NCBI RefSeq assembly: GCF_000154725.1
Contig: NZ_DS544873.1
Span: 3,175,397-3,239,396 of the forward strand
Reading direction: 5' to 3'
Origin: Kordia algicida OT-1
GTDB lineage: Bacteria; Bacteroidota; Bacteroidia; Flavobacteriales; Flavobacteriaceae
Length of the DNA: 64,000 nt
The notes beneath the pieces are model-generated. The model did no database searches, was not told the DNA's origin, and was given only the letters and a program-made list of their open reading frames with translations. Shown here in pieces: positions 35,315 to 42,522 of this stretch. Both the position numbers and the translations under genes were made by a program. Each line of letters begins with the position of its first letter. Position 1 is the first letter of the stretch.

Positions 35315-36613
35315 CTACTTCTCTACATTTGGAAGTTGGTAACTTTTGTACGCACCAAGAATTCCGAAAACTGATAGTACTAAAATTACGCCTTCAATAG
35401 AAATTAAAGAGACCAATGCGCTCAATCCGCCAGTGACTAATAAAATGAGTCCGATGAGTGTATTACTGACAGAAACATAATTGGTTCGGTCGTTTCCTGT
35501 TGCCATGTCTACTACATAGGTTTTTCGTCCCATGCGGACACCTTCATGCGCGATTCCTAAAATGAAAAAGGCAATCGGGTAAAGCCAATTTGTGTCACGG
35601 AATGTTTCAGCATAAGAAACAACACAAAAGATGATGATTCCTAAAATGGACGCAATAAATACTGCAAATGCCATCACGTTTTTACTCGATTTGTCTGCTA
35701 GCTTTCCCCAAGTTGGCGAGCTTACTATAGAAGCTATTCCTTTTGCAATGATGAATAATCCGAGTAAATAACTTTCTTTTCCTACGTATTTTTGGGCTAA
35801 TAACACATAGTATGGCGCAGTTAATGCAGAACATAAAAGCAACGATCGGGCGATGACAAAATTCCTAAATTGCGTATCTGTTTTTAGTAAACTGAATTTT
35901 GAAAATATACTTTTAGTAGCTTCTTTTTCGGTTTCTACTTCGCCAGGAAATTCTTTGATTTTTGCATATACAATCGCCGCAATAAGCCAAGTTGTTGCTG
36001 CTAAAAAAATAAGCCAACTGTAAAACCAAATGTCTGCATCACTTTTAGAAGTATATAAAATGTACAATCCGGTAGCCAAGACCAATACGCCAGAAACGGA
36101 AACGGTATATCCTTTGAGTCGCCCGCGACGTGTTTTTGGGATGGATTTCCCCGTTACGTCTTTTGAGGATAGTGACGATAGACTTCGCGAAATACTAAAT
36201 ATTACAACCGCAGCTATAATGAGCCAACCTGCTGTTGTTCCTTCAAAATATAAGGTAATAAAACCAATAGAAGCAATAGCAATAAATTGCAGCAATGCGC
36301 CCACAACCCAAATCCATTTTCTGATCGCTTGTCTGTTTACATAGGTAGACAATAATATTTGCGGAACCATAGAGCCAGATTCTCTAATAGGAACAATTAG
36401 ACTGATTAAATATACTGGTGCGCTTACATAACTCATTAGCCAAGTGAGTACTGTTTTAGGATTGCTTAGCGTGTCACCAAGTTTTATAAAAACACTACTG
36501 ATGAGAATTAGAAAGTAATTTCTTGGAACATGTTCACAGGCTTTTTCAGAGATATCTGTGCAAACACGTTCTTTTTTTTCATCATTTAAATAACGATATA
36601 GCTTCTCAAACAT
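35315..36613 (-). CDS. MFS transporter
   Basis: About 432 residues from the ATG at 36613 (the frame is open upstream, but a TATCTTTA promoter box at 36642-36649 argues against an earlier start). About eleven or twelve hydrophobic segments are visible, with a soluble N-terminus (CTDISEKACEHVP) and a cytosolic loop between halves. Typical pieces are FVIARSLLLCSALTAPYY and GKLADKSSKNVMAFAV. The substrate is not predictable. It is a single gene. Confidence 0.85.
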   Translation of the reverse strand: MFEKLYRYLNDEKKERVCTDISEKACEHVPRNYFLILISSVFIKLGDTLSNPKTVLTWLMSYVSAPVYLISLIVPIRESGSMVPQILLSTYVNRQAIRKWIWVVGALLQFIAIASIGFITLYFEGTTAGWLIIAAVVIFSISRSLSSLSSKDVTGKSIPKTRRGRLKGYTVSVSGVLVLATGLYILYTSKSDADIWFYSWLIFLAATTWLIAAIVYAKIKEFPGEVETEKEATKSIFSKFSLLKTDTQFRNFVIARSLLLCSALTAPYYVLLAQKYVGKESYLLGLFIIAKGIASIVSSPTWGKLADKSSKNVMAFAVFIASILGIIIFCVVSYAETFRDTNWLYPIAFFILGIAHEGVRMGRKTYVVDMATGNDRTNYVSVSNTLIGLILLVTGGLSALVSLISIEGVILVLSVFGILGAYKSYQLPNVEK

Positions 36614-36641
36614 GAAGTTTGTGTAGATTTTTGATTTGCTA

Positions 36642-36649
36642 TAAAGATA
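36642..36649 (-). promoter_or_regulatory. Candidate -7 promoter box for the MFS gene
   Basis: TATCTTTA on the minus strand differs from TAnnTTTG only in the last base. It lies 28 bases before the ATG at 36613. Confidence 0.4.
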
Positions 36650-36683
36650 CGAGTTTTTAAAGGACGGAATTAAACAAAAAAAC

Positions 36684-36724
36684 AACCCTGAATATGTGTA
36701 GTAGGAACCATATTCAGGGTTTTT
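36684..36724 (-). terminator. Terminator after the LuxE-like gene
   Basis: A 13-base perfect stem (AACCCTGAATATG with its complement) with a 12-base loop is followed on the minus strand by GTTTTTTTG. A T run also follows on the plus strand. Confidence 0.8.
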
Positions 36725-36812
36725 GAATTATATTAAATAACTAAACTAATATAAGATGTTAATCTCAATAGTTTGGTCGGTATTTTCCAGCAAACCTTTC
36801 AGTATGAATGTG

Positions 36813-37790
36813 TTAAAAAACCATTAAATTACAACCACGAATGTCTGAGTGATCGAAACGACCGAGAATTTCAAAAGTATTGTTTGCATGAATTTTTCCT
36901 AAATCTTGCGTAGCAATGAAAGCACATGAGTTTACATTTGCCAAATCTATTACATTGATGCCGCCAGATTTTCCTTTGGGTTGAAGCGTTAATGCATCTT
37001 CAGGATCGCGGGTAAAAAGTTGCATCCAAGGTGGCGTTTGAAAGATTCCGTTTCCGTTGGAATATCCTTGCGAGAGTAATTCGGTCATGCCGTATTCGGA
37101 ATGAATTTCAGTAACGCCAAAACCATCACAAAGCTGTTGATGCAATTCTGCGCGAATCATTTCTTTTCTACGCCCTTTCATACCACCAGTTTCCATGACA
37201 ATGGTATTTTTGAGTTGAAATTGTGTTGTTTCAATCAAATCTAATAAGGCAAAAGAAACGCCAATAAGCAGCACTTTTTTCCCTTCTTGATCGAGTTGGG
37301 TAAGTTTTTTTGTGAGTCCTTTTAAATCATTTAAATAAAAACCACTTTCAGGCTGTTTGCTGCGTTTGATAAGATCGTTTACCATATAGACTAATGAAGA
37401 TCCTTTTCGTTCAAGATAATTCGGTAAAAGCGCTAAAACAACGTAGTTTTCAATGTTTCCGTAGAAATATTCAAATCCTTTGCGATAGCTTTTTTCGTAG
37501 ATTGATATATCGGTTACCAAATGTCTGCTCGGCGTACTTCCTGTGGTGCCAGAACTTGTAAATGTTTCTTGAATTGGGTGATTATTGGAAACGATTTCGT
37601 GTGATTTGAAAAACTGAATTGGCAGAAAAGGAATATCTTCAATTTTTGTAATATCGCTTGGGTGCACGTAAAGTAAATCGCAAAATGAACGGTAGGTTTG
37701 GTTATTTTCAAATTGATGCTGAAATGTTTGAAACGTCAATGCTTCAAAATCTGCCTTGGTAGTAATATTGAAAATAGTGTTGGAATTCAT
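36813..37790 (-). CDS. LuxE-like acyl-protein synthetase / acyltransferase
   Basis: The 325-residue member of the ANL-related LuxE family has the AMP-binding loop FTSSGTTGSTPS near residue 80, GVSFALLDLIE, METGGMKGRR and EYGMTELLSQGYS. The last blocks are typical of the adenylation core. LuxE activates fatty acid as acyl-AMP and passes it to a Cys. There are no luxC/luxD genes here, so bioluminescence is not implied; stand-alone homologues are common in Bacteroidota, perhaps in surface polymer synthesis. It is flanked by terminators on both sides, so it is a single unit. Confidence 0.85.
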   Translation of the reverse strand: MNSNTIFNITTKADFEALTFQTFQHQFENNQTYRSFCDLLYVHPSDITKIEDIPFLPIQFFKSHEIVSNNHPIQETFTSSGTTGSTPSRHLVTDISIYEKSYRKGFEYFYGNIENYVVLALLPNYLERKGSSLVYMVNDLIKRSKQPESGFYLNDLKGLTKKLTQLDQEGKKVLLIGVSFALLDLIETTQFQLKNTIVMETGGMKGRRKEMIRAELHQQLCDGFGVTEIHSEYGMTELLSQGYSNGNGIFQTPPWMQLFTRDPEDALTLQPKGKSGGINVIDLANVNSCAFIATQDLGKIHANNTFEILGRFDHSDIRGCNLMVF

Positions 37791-37823
37791 TTCTTAGATT
37801 GAAATGACAAAAGTACTTAAAAT

Positions 37824-37857
37824 AAAAAAGCATCTTGAGGTTTCAAGATGCTTTTTT
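37824..37857 (-). terminator. Terminator after the T9SS cargo gene
   Basis: Fifteen-base arms (AAAAAAGCATCTTGA and its complement) around a four-base loop, with T runs on both strands. It lies 22 bases past the stop at 37880. Confidence 0.9.
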
Positions 37858-37879
37858 GTATGTTATTTGATTGGTAAAA

Positions 37880-39706
37880 TTACTTAATCACTAATTTCTT
37901 AGTAGCAGATTTACCGTTTTCTGTAATTTTAACTACGTATACTCCAGATTGTAATCCAGAAACATCTAACGTTCTTGTAATCGTTGTGTTGATTACTTGC
38001 TTTCCGATGATGCTGTATACTTGTACATCTTTTGTGTTGTTTGTAGCAGATGTAATTGTTACTGTATTTCCGTTAGCAGGATTTGGATACATACTGAAAG
38101 AAGAAGTTCCGAATTCTTCAGTACTTAATGTAGTATCAATATCACTAGCGTATCTTGGAAGTATTTGGTATGTTCCGTTAAATTCACCACCTAAACCAGT
38201 AATATTTGCTGGCATAGCAGGAATTGTAGAACCGATGATATCTTCATCACCAAAAGAAACTCTACAAACTGTAGTTTCAGATCCACCATTTTCAGTAACA
38301 GTATAGTTTGTGTTATCTGCAAACATTCCGCCTGCGTCTGCACCATCAAAAGTAACAGGTAATAACGTGATTAATCTACTTTCGTATGTTTCTCCGTTTG
38401 CAGCCAACGTTCCAGCTGATACAAATATTGGAGTTAATGTGTTTCCAGTTGAAGACGCACCAGGTACGTTTGCAGTTGGTACAAATTGAAGCACACCAGA
38501 GAACTGAGATAATTGTCCTTGTAAACCAATGATTCCATCTCCAATGTTTAATGGAGCACTTAATGTTCCTGCAACGTCATCAATTAAGATTCCTGCATCA
38601 GCATCTTGAATGTATTTTTGATTTCTTGTTCCTTCAGTTACGATATAAGAAATTACAGCTTCACCTGTTAATTCGTAAAACTCACCTAACGTTCCGTTAC
38701 GTAACTCCGTAAGGTTATTTACTTGTGTAATGTTAGCTATAGAGAATGATACCATTTTAGTATCTACAACCATACCACCTTCAAGTAGTTCAACTGTTAC
38801 GTTGTATGTTGCTCCATCCATTGTAGGTACTGTGTAAGGACTTGTTACATCAGCATCTGTTGGGTTTGCATCTACAGTAACGTTTACTTGGTTTCCAGCC
38901 ATCATTAAGTCGATGTTTTGTGTTGTAAAAGTAACATCAACACTGTTTGTTCCTGGATCGAAAGTAGCACCATCAGCAGGAGTTACAATACTTACAGAAG
39001 GTACTGTAGAGTTATTCATAATTTCGTTCCAGCTCTCAGCTACACGAATACCATCTATAAGAAAAGCTGGTATGTTGCTTGATTGACGAATAGCAATTGC
39101 ACTAATTGTTCTTCCAGTAGTTCCTGTATTTGTTGCTTCTGGCATTGCAGGCTCAGTAGGAGTTACCGCAGTTAAAACGTGTAAGTTAGAAACTCCAGTA
39201 GTAACTTCATAAGAAAAAACTAAAAGATACGTTGTGTTTAAAGCGTAAGATGTTGTTCCGTATGTTAAAGTTGAACTACTTGTTCCAACACCAAATTGCA
39301 CACCACCACTTCCATCATCTCTTGCTCCAACTCTTGTTGTAAAACCACCAGAAATATTAAAGTGTAAAAAGTAGTTTCCGCTACCTACAGAGCTTAAGTT
39401 TACTAGTGCACTTCCATATATTGTTCCAGATGAAATAGCTGTAAAAGATCTGTTTACATCTTGAGAAGTTCCAGAAACTGATGCATGTCCACCAACTCCA
39501 GATGAAGGATATCCTGCCATTGTTAAACTTGGCGTTGCTACATACTGTACTGGACTTGCAGAACCTGAGTGTTGACTCCATGCGCCACCACTAGCTGCAG
39601 TCAAGTCTCCATTTGTCATTCCATAATCGAAATTTTCCTCTAACACTTGTCCAAAAGACAAAGAAGAAATCAATAATGCAACTAATAAAAAGTAATTTTT
39701 AATCAT
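37880..39706 (-). CDS. Secreted T9SS type A sorting-domain protein
   Basis: The 608-residue protein has a signal peptide (FLLVALLISSLSFG, then Q) and a C-terminal type A sorting domain (SFSMYPNPANGNTVTI ... SGVYVVKITENGKSATKKLVIK). It is therefore exported through the type IX system and attached to the surface or released. The N-terminal 230 residues look like a jelly-roll domain with FDYG and GLY-rich strands; an Ig-like part (about 235-325) and an OB-fold-like part (330-480, YIQDADAGILIDDVAG) follow. No catalytic motif is visible. A TATATTTG box precedes the gene, and an IS element is inserted upstream of it. Confidence 0.9.
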   Translation of the reverse strand: MIKNYFLLVALLISSLSFGQVLEENFDYGMTNGDLTAASGGAWSQHSGSASPVQYVATPSLTMAGYPSSGVGGHASVSGTSQDVNRSFTAISSGTIYGSALVNLSSVGSGNYFLHFNISGGFTTRVGARDDGSGGVQFGVGTSSSTLTYGTTSYALNTTYLLVFSYEVTTGVSNLHVLTAVTPTEPAMPEATNTGTTGRTISAIAIRQSSNIPAFLIDGIRVAESWNEIMNNSTVPSVSIVTPADGATFDPGTNSVDVTFTTQNIDLMMAGNQVNVTVDANPTDADVTSPYTVPTMDGATYNVTVELLEGGMVVDTKMVSFSIANITQVNNLTELRNGTLGEFYELTGEAVISYIVTEGTRNQKYIQDADAGILIDDVAGTLSAPLNIGDGIIGLQGQLSQFSGVLQFVPTANVPGASSTGNTLTPIFVSAGTLAANGETYESRLITLLPVTFDGADAGGMFADNTNYTVTENGGSETTVCRVSFGDEDIIGSTIPAMPANITGLGGEFNGTYQILPRYASDIDTTLSTEEFGTSSFSMYPNPANGNTVTITSATNNTKDVQVYSIIGKQVINTTITRTLDVSGLQSGVYVVKITENGKSATKKLVIK

Positions 39707-39741
39707 GTGATATATTTTAATTATTTAATAAATAATGACAC

Positions 39742-39749
39742 AAATATAC
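39742..39749 (-). promoter_or_regulatory. -7 promoter box for the T9SS cargo gene
   Basis: TATATTTG on the minus strand, 35 bases before the start. The IS element ends 80 bases upstream, so the promoter core is intact, but any upstream regulatory site is displaced. Confidence 0.5.
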
Positions 39750-39874
39750 AAAAGAAGCCGAATAAAAATACCAGACTTACGTATTTACACGCTGTTTTAA
39801 CCATTTGATAACAAAAGTATTATTGTTTTGACCCGTCCTAAAAAACCGTTACAGTTATTTAGGATTAAAAATAG

Positions 39875-40774
39875 TTAAAACACAGATAAGACAGCTGTCT
39901 TATCTGTGTTTTTTCTTTTATAGGTTTTTATGTTGACTTTATTTTGTTTGTGCATCTGTTCTGGAGTTAGCATTTGACATGATAAATGCGGTCTTTTGGT
40001 ATTATAAACTTTAATACTCTGTTGTACTATTTTCTTCATTAGTTTGATGTCTATTTTAGAGGTGCCCATCAAAAACTCTTGTTTCAAGATTCCGTTGATT
40101 CGCTCTGCTACTGCATTTTGATATGGATCATAGGATTCTGTCATACTACATTTAATATGACTCTTAGTTAATATTCTTTGATATTGATTACTACAATATT
40201 GTAAACCTCTATCAGAATGATGTATTAGCCTTTCCTTGGGATATTTTCTGTTTTTAACAGCTTGCTTTAATGCTTTTATAGAACTATCTACTGCCAAGGT
40301 ATTTGATAGATAATACCCAACGATCATCTTAGAATATGCATCTGTAATAAGCGATAAATACATGGGATTAGCTCGATTACCTACATAGGTAATATCTGCT
40401 ACCCAAACTTGTTCTGGTCTGTTTACATCTAAATTCTCTATTACATTGTTATGTTTTCTAAACCGATGATGAGAGTTAGTAGTGATATGATAGCTCCGCT
40501 TGGGTTTAATCAACATATGATTTGCCTTTAAAATAGCAAATAAACGATCTCTGCCGACACCTAAACTACGTAAAGACTCTTGTAGAATATGATATAACTT
40601 CCTTGTGCCAATGCGTGGTTGCTCTATTCTAACAGATTGAACCAGCTCTATCACATCACTAGCAATACACTGTCGTTTCTCTTTTGAACGTATCGCTCGG
40701 TAATATACTTGCCTGCTTACCCCAAGTAACTCACAAGTAGATGAGATACTTTCTCTGTAATGTATTCTAAACAT
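39875..40774 (-). CDS. IS3-family transposase OrfB (DDE integrase domain)
   Basis: The 299-residue reading frame has an HTH_21-type start (ELLGVSRQVYYRAI) and an rve integrase domain: VWVADITYVGN (first Asp), HHSDRGLQYCS (second Asp) and a downstream Glu in YQNAVAERINGILKQEF. This makes a complete DDE triad. Product formation as an OrfAB fusion requires a -1 shift at the heptamer in the end of orfA. The last ten codons lie within a 36-base palindrome. It looks intact. Confidence 0.93.
   Translation of the reverse strand: MFRIHYRESISSTCELLGVSRQVYYRAIRSKEKRQCIASDVIELVQSVRIEQPRIGTRKLYHILQESLRSLGVGRDRLFAILKANHMLIKPKRSYHITTNSHHRFRKHNNVIENLDVNRPEQVWVADITYVGNRANPMYLSLITDAYSKMIVGYYLSNTLAVDSSIKALKQAVKNRKYPKERLIHHSDRGLQYCSNQYQRILTKSHIKCSMTESYDPYQNAVAERINGILKQEFLMGTSKIDIKLMKKIVQQSIKVYNTKRPHLSCQMLTPEQMHKQNKVNIKTYKRKNTDKTAVLSVF
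39877..39912. terminator. 36-base perfect palindrome at the transposase 3' end
   Basis: Eighteen-base arms (AAAACACAGATAAGACAG and its exact complement) with no spacer overlap the last codons of orfB. On the minus strand TTTTAACTATTTTT follows, so it may act as a terminator of the transposase transcript or block read-in from the flank. Confidence 0.75.
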
Positions 40775-40779
40775 ATCGA

Positions 40780-41166
40780 TTACTTGGGTTTGGAGTTTTT
40801 TCTGATAGGAATATTAAACTCTTTTTCTGCTAAATCAATCATCATATCAAACAAAATAGCTTTCTTGTCAGCACGCTCCGCCAGATGTTCTGCACGAGCC
40901 TTCTGCTTTTCTAACAGTTTGATTTTTTCTTCTAATTCTAAAATCTTTTGTTCTGGAGTCTTTGTCATAGAAAGTGGAGTTTGATTATGCCAATCAAAGT
41001 TACCATATTTTTTTAACCAAGTTCTGATGGTAGATCCAGATTGTATACCATACTTTGATAAGACTTGTGAGCGTGTCAGTTTGCCCTGTTCAATCTCTTG
41101 AACTACTTGGAGTTTAAAAGATAATGAATAATCTTTTTGAGTACGTTTTACATAATTTGTTTTCAT
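40780..41166 (-). CDS. IS3-family transposase OrfA (HTH)
   Basis: The 128-residue protein has a helix-turn-helix (FKLQVVQEIEQGKLTRSQVL and KYGIQSGSTIRTWLKKYG) followed by a leucine-zipper-like coiled coil (about residues 68-103, EQKILELEEKIKLLEKQKAR). This is the standard OrfA layout. The frame ends six bases before the orfB ATG. A slippery heptamer A AAA AAC (40795-40801) in phase with its codons allows a -1 shift into the orfB frame, with no stop in between. Confidence 0.92.
   Translation of the reverse strand: MKTNYVKRTQKDYSLSFKLQVVQEIEQGKLTRSQVLSKYGIQSGSTIRTWLKKYGNFDWHNQTPLSMTKTPEQKILELEEKIKLLEKQKARAEHLAERADKKAILFDMMIDLAEKEFNIPIRKNSKPK
40795..40801 (-). promoter_or_regulatory. Programmed -1 frameshift heptamer A AAA AAC
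   Basis: On the minus strand the codons AGA AAA AAC of orfA give the heptamer A AAA AAC. After a one-base backward slip the frame reads through without a stop into the orfB ATG codon. Confidence 0.8.
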
Positions 41167-41217
41167 TACGCTTAAAATTTAGTGTAACGCTATTTCAGGA
41201 CGAGACATTTGTAACAC

Positions 41218-41251
41218 AAAAAACGCCTTCTGTAATAGAAGGCGTTTTTTT
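41218..41251 (-). terminator. Terminator after the lipoprotein gene
   Basis: A 14-base stem (AAAAAACGCCTTCT and its complement) with a five-base loop and T runs on both strands, 19 bases past the stop at 41271. The IS element ends 10 bases further on. Confidence 0.88.
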
Positions 41252-41270
41252 AATATATTTTTTTTTGGAA

Positions 41271-42482
41271 TTAGTTTCCTACAGTCCAACCTGCTCCCCA
41301 AGTTGCGTAGTCAGTTCCTGTTCCGTTTCCATCTCCTGAAATTAAATCAGCATCTGTAAACGATACTCCAGTATCATTTTTTACTTTTAGTGTAATGTCT
41401 GTGAATAAGATATCAGTAACAGAAGTTTCTCCACTTGTTACTCCAGCACCTGTTGGGCTGTCAGTATCGTTTCCGTCTAAATCAAATCCTTCAGCATATC
41501 CTTCTAAAGAAACATTGTTAAATGTTGCTCTTGTTCCAGCTCTTAAACGAATTGCTTCACTACTGTTTGCAGATCCTAAACCAATAATTGTAAGGTTGTT
41601 TACTGTTGGTGCAGAGAAATAGATTGGGTTTGAGTTGTTTCCGATGTCAGTGTTAAAACCATCAGCTTCAATTCCTTTGTCATGATCTGCTCCGTGCTTT
41701 ACGTAAGCGTTTGTAATAGTTCCTGTGTAACCTTCTGTCCAGTCGATAGAATCATCTTGTGCATTTACTACAGAAATAAAGTTAGCATTTACAGTTCCAC
41801 CGAAGAACTCAAATCCATCATCTTTTCCTTCAAATACTTGTACATACTCAACAGTCGTTTGGTTTCCAACTCCGTAGAAAGAAACTCCGTTGTTTTCAGA
41901 TTGTCCGTCAGCAGATCCACCAGAGTATTGTACACGAACATAACGTAATGTTCCTGAGTTGTCACTAGCATTAGTTCCACCGTAAGGTAAACTAGCGATT
42001 TCTGAAGTAGAAGTTGCTGTTCCTGATACTGAGTTGATTGGTGCGCTACCTAATAAGATTAATCCTCCCCAGTCTCCAGCAGCAGGTGCAGAAGCATCAG
42101 ATGTAAAAATAATTGGGCAATCAGCAGTTCCTTGTGCATCAATTCTAGCTCCTTGAGAAATAGCTACATATACATCAGCTCCACCAGCTAATGCTTCAAT
42201 AGTCATACATGGAGGAATTGTTAATGTAGTTCCTGATGCCATGATTAATGATCCATTGATTTTGTATGTGTTGTTTGCATCAAGTGTTAAATCTGTAGTG
42301 TATGTTCCAGATAAGAAGATTGTTTGTCCTCCTGTACCTCCAGAACCACCTGTTGTATTGTTGTTAGTGACACTATTATCACTGTTGTCAGTGATATTAA
42401 TATCAGCAGTGTCGTCTGATGCACAAGAAGTCATTAACAATGCTCCTAAAAGTGCGAATCCAAATAATATACGATTTTTCAT
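41271..42482 (-). CDS. Parallel-beta-helix-like lipoprotein paired with a TonB receptor
   Basis: The 403-residue protein has a lipoprotein signal (ALLGALLMTSC). A low-complexity linker (about 22-55, rich in D, N, T, G) leads into a repetitive beta domain: GTYTTDLTLDANNTYKINGS, DWGGLILLGSAPIN, TLRYVRVQYSGG, YGVGNQTTVEYVQVFEGKDD and DGFEFFGGTVNANFISVV. Similar proteins are sometimes mislabelled 'multidrug transporter'; nothing here supports transport. It is the downstream partner of the TonB receptor gene (40-base gap), so it probably works with it at the outer membrane, perhaps as a surface-exposed ligand-binding subunit. Confidence 0.8.
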   Translation of the reverse strand: MKNRILFGFALLGALLMTSCASDDTADINITDNSDNSVTNNNTTGGSGGTGGQTIFLSGTYTTDLTLDANNTYKINGSLIMASGTTLTIPPCMTIEALAGGADVYVAISQGARIDAQGTADCPIIFTSDASAPAAGDWGGLILLGSAPINSVSGTATSTSEIASLPYGGTNASDNSGTLRYVRVQYSGGSADGQSENNGVSFYGVGNQTTVEYVQVFEGKDDGFEFFGGTVNANFISVVNAQDDSIDWTEGYTGTITNAYVKHGADHDKGIEADGFNTDIGNNSNPIYFSAPTVNNLTIIGLGSANSSEAIRLRAGTRATFNNVSLEGYAEGFDLDGNDTDSPTGAGVTSGETSVTDILFTDITLKVKNDTGVSFTDADLISGDGNGTGTDYATWGAGWTVGN

Positions 42483-42522
42483 TGTGTTTGTGTTTTTAAT
42501 AGTAATCTTTAAATTGTGTTTG

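Larger units (their letters stand above)
39829..41207 (-). mobile_element. Complete IS3-family insertion sequence
   Basis: The 1379-base element begins TGACCCGTCCT and ends AGGACGAGACA. Its imperfect terminal inverted repeats match at 22 of 29 positions and carry the 5'-TG...CA-3' ends of the family. A 3-base direct repeat TTT (39826-39828 and 41208-41210) fits the target duplication. It carries overlapping orfA and orfB with a -1 slippery heptamer. It lies between the T9SS gene and the terminator of the lipoprotein gene, so no gene is interrupted. Confidence 0.92.

Noticed and set aside
36813-37790. Bioluminescence lux locus
   Set aside because: Only a LuxE-like gene is present; no luxC, D, A or B, and the gene is flanked by terminators.
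41682-41948. Frames opposite the lipoprotein gene
   Set aside because: Antisense shadows of a gene with a clear signal peptide and terminator.
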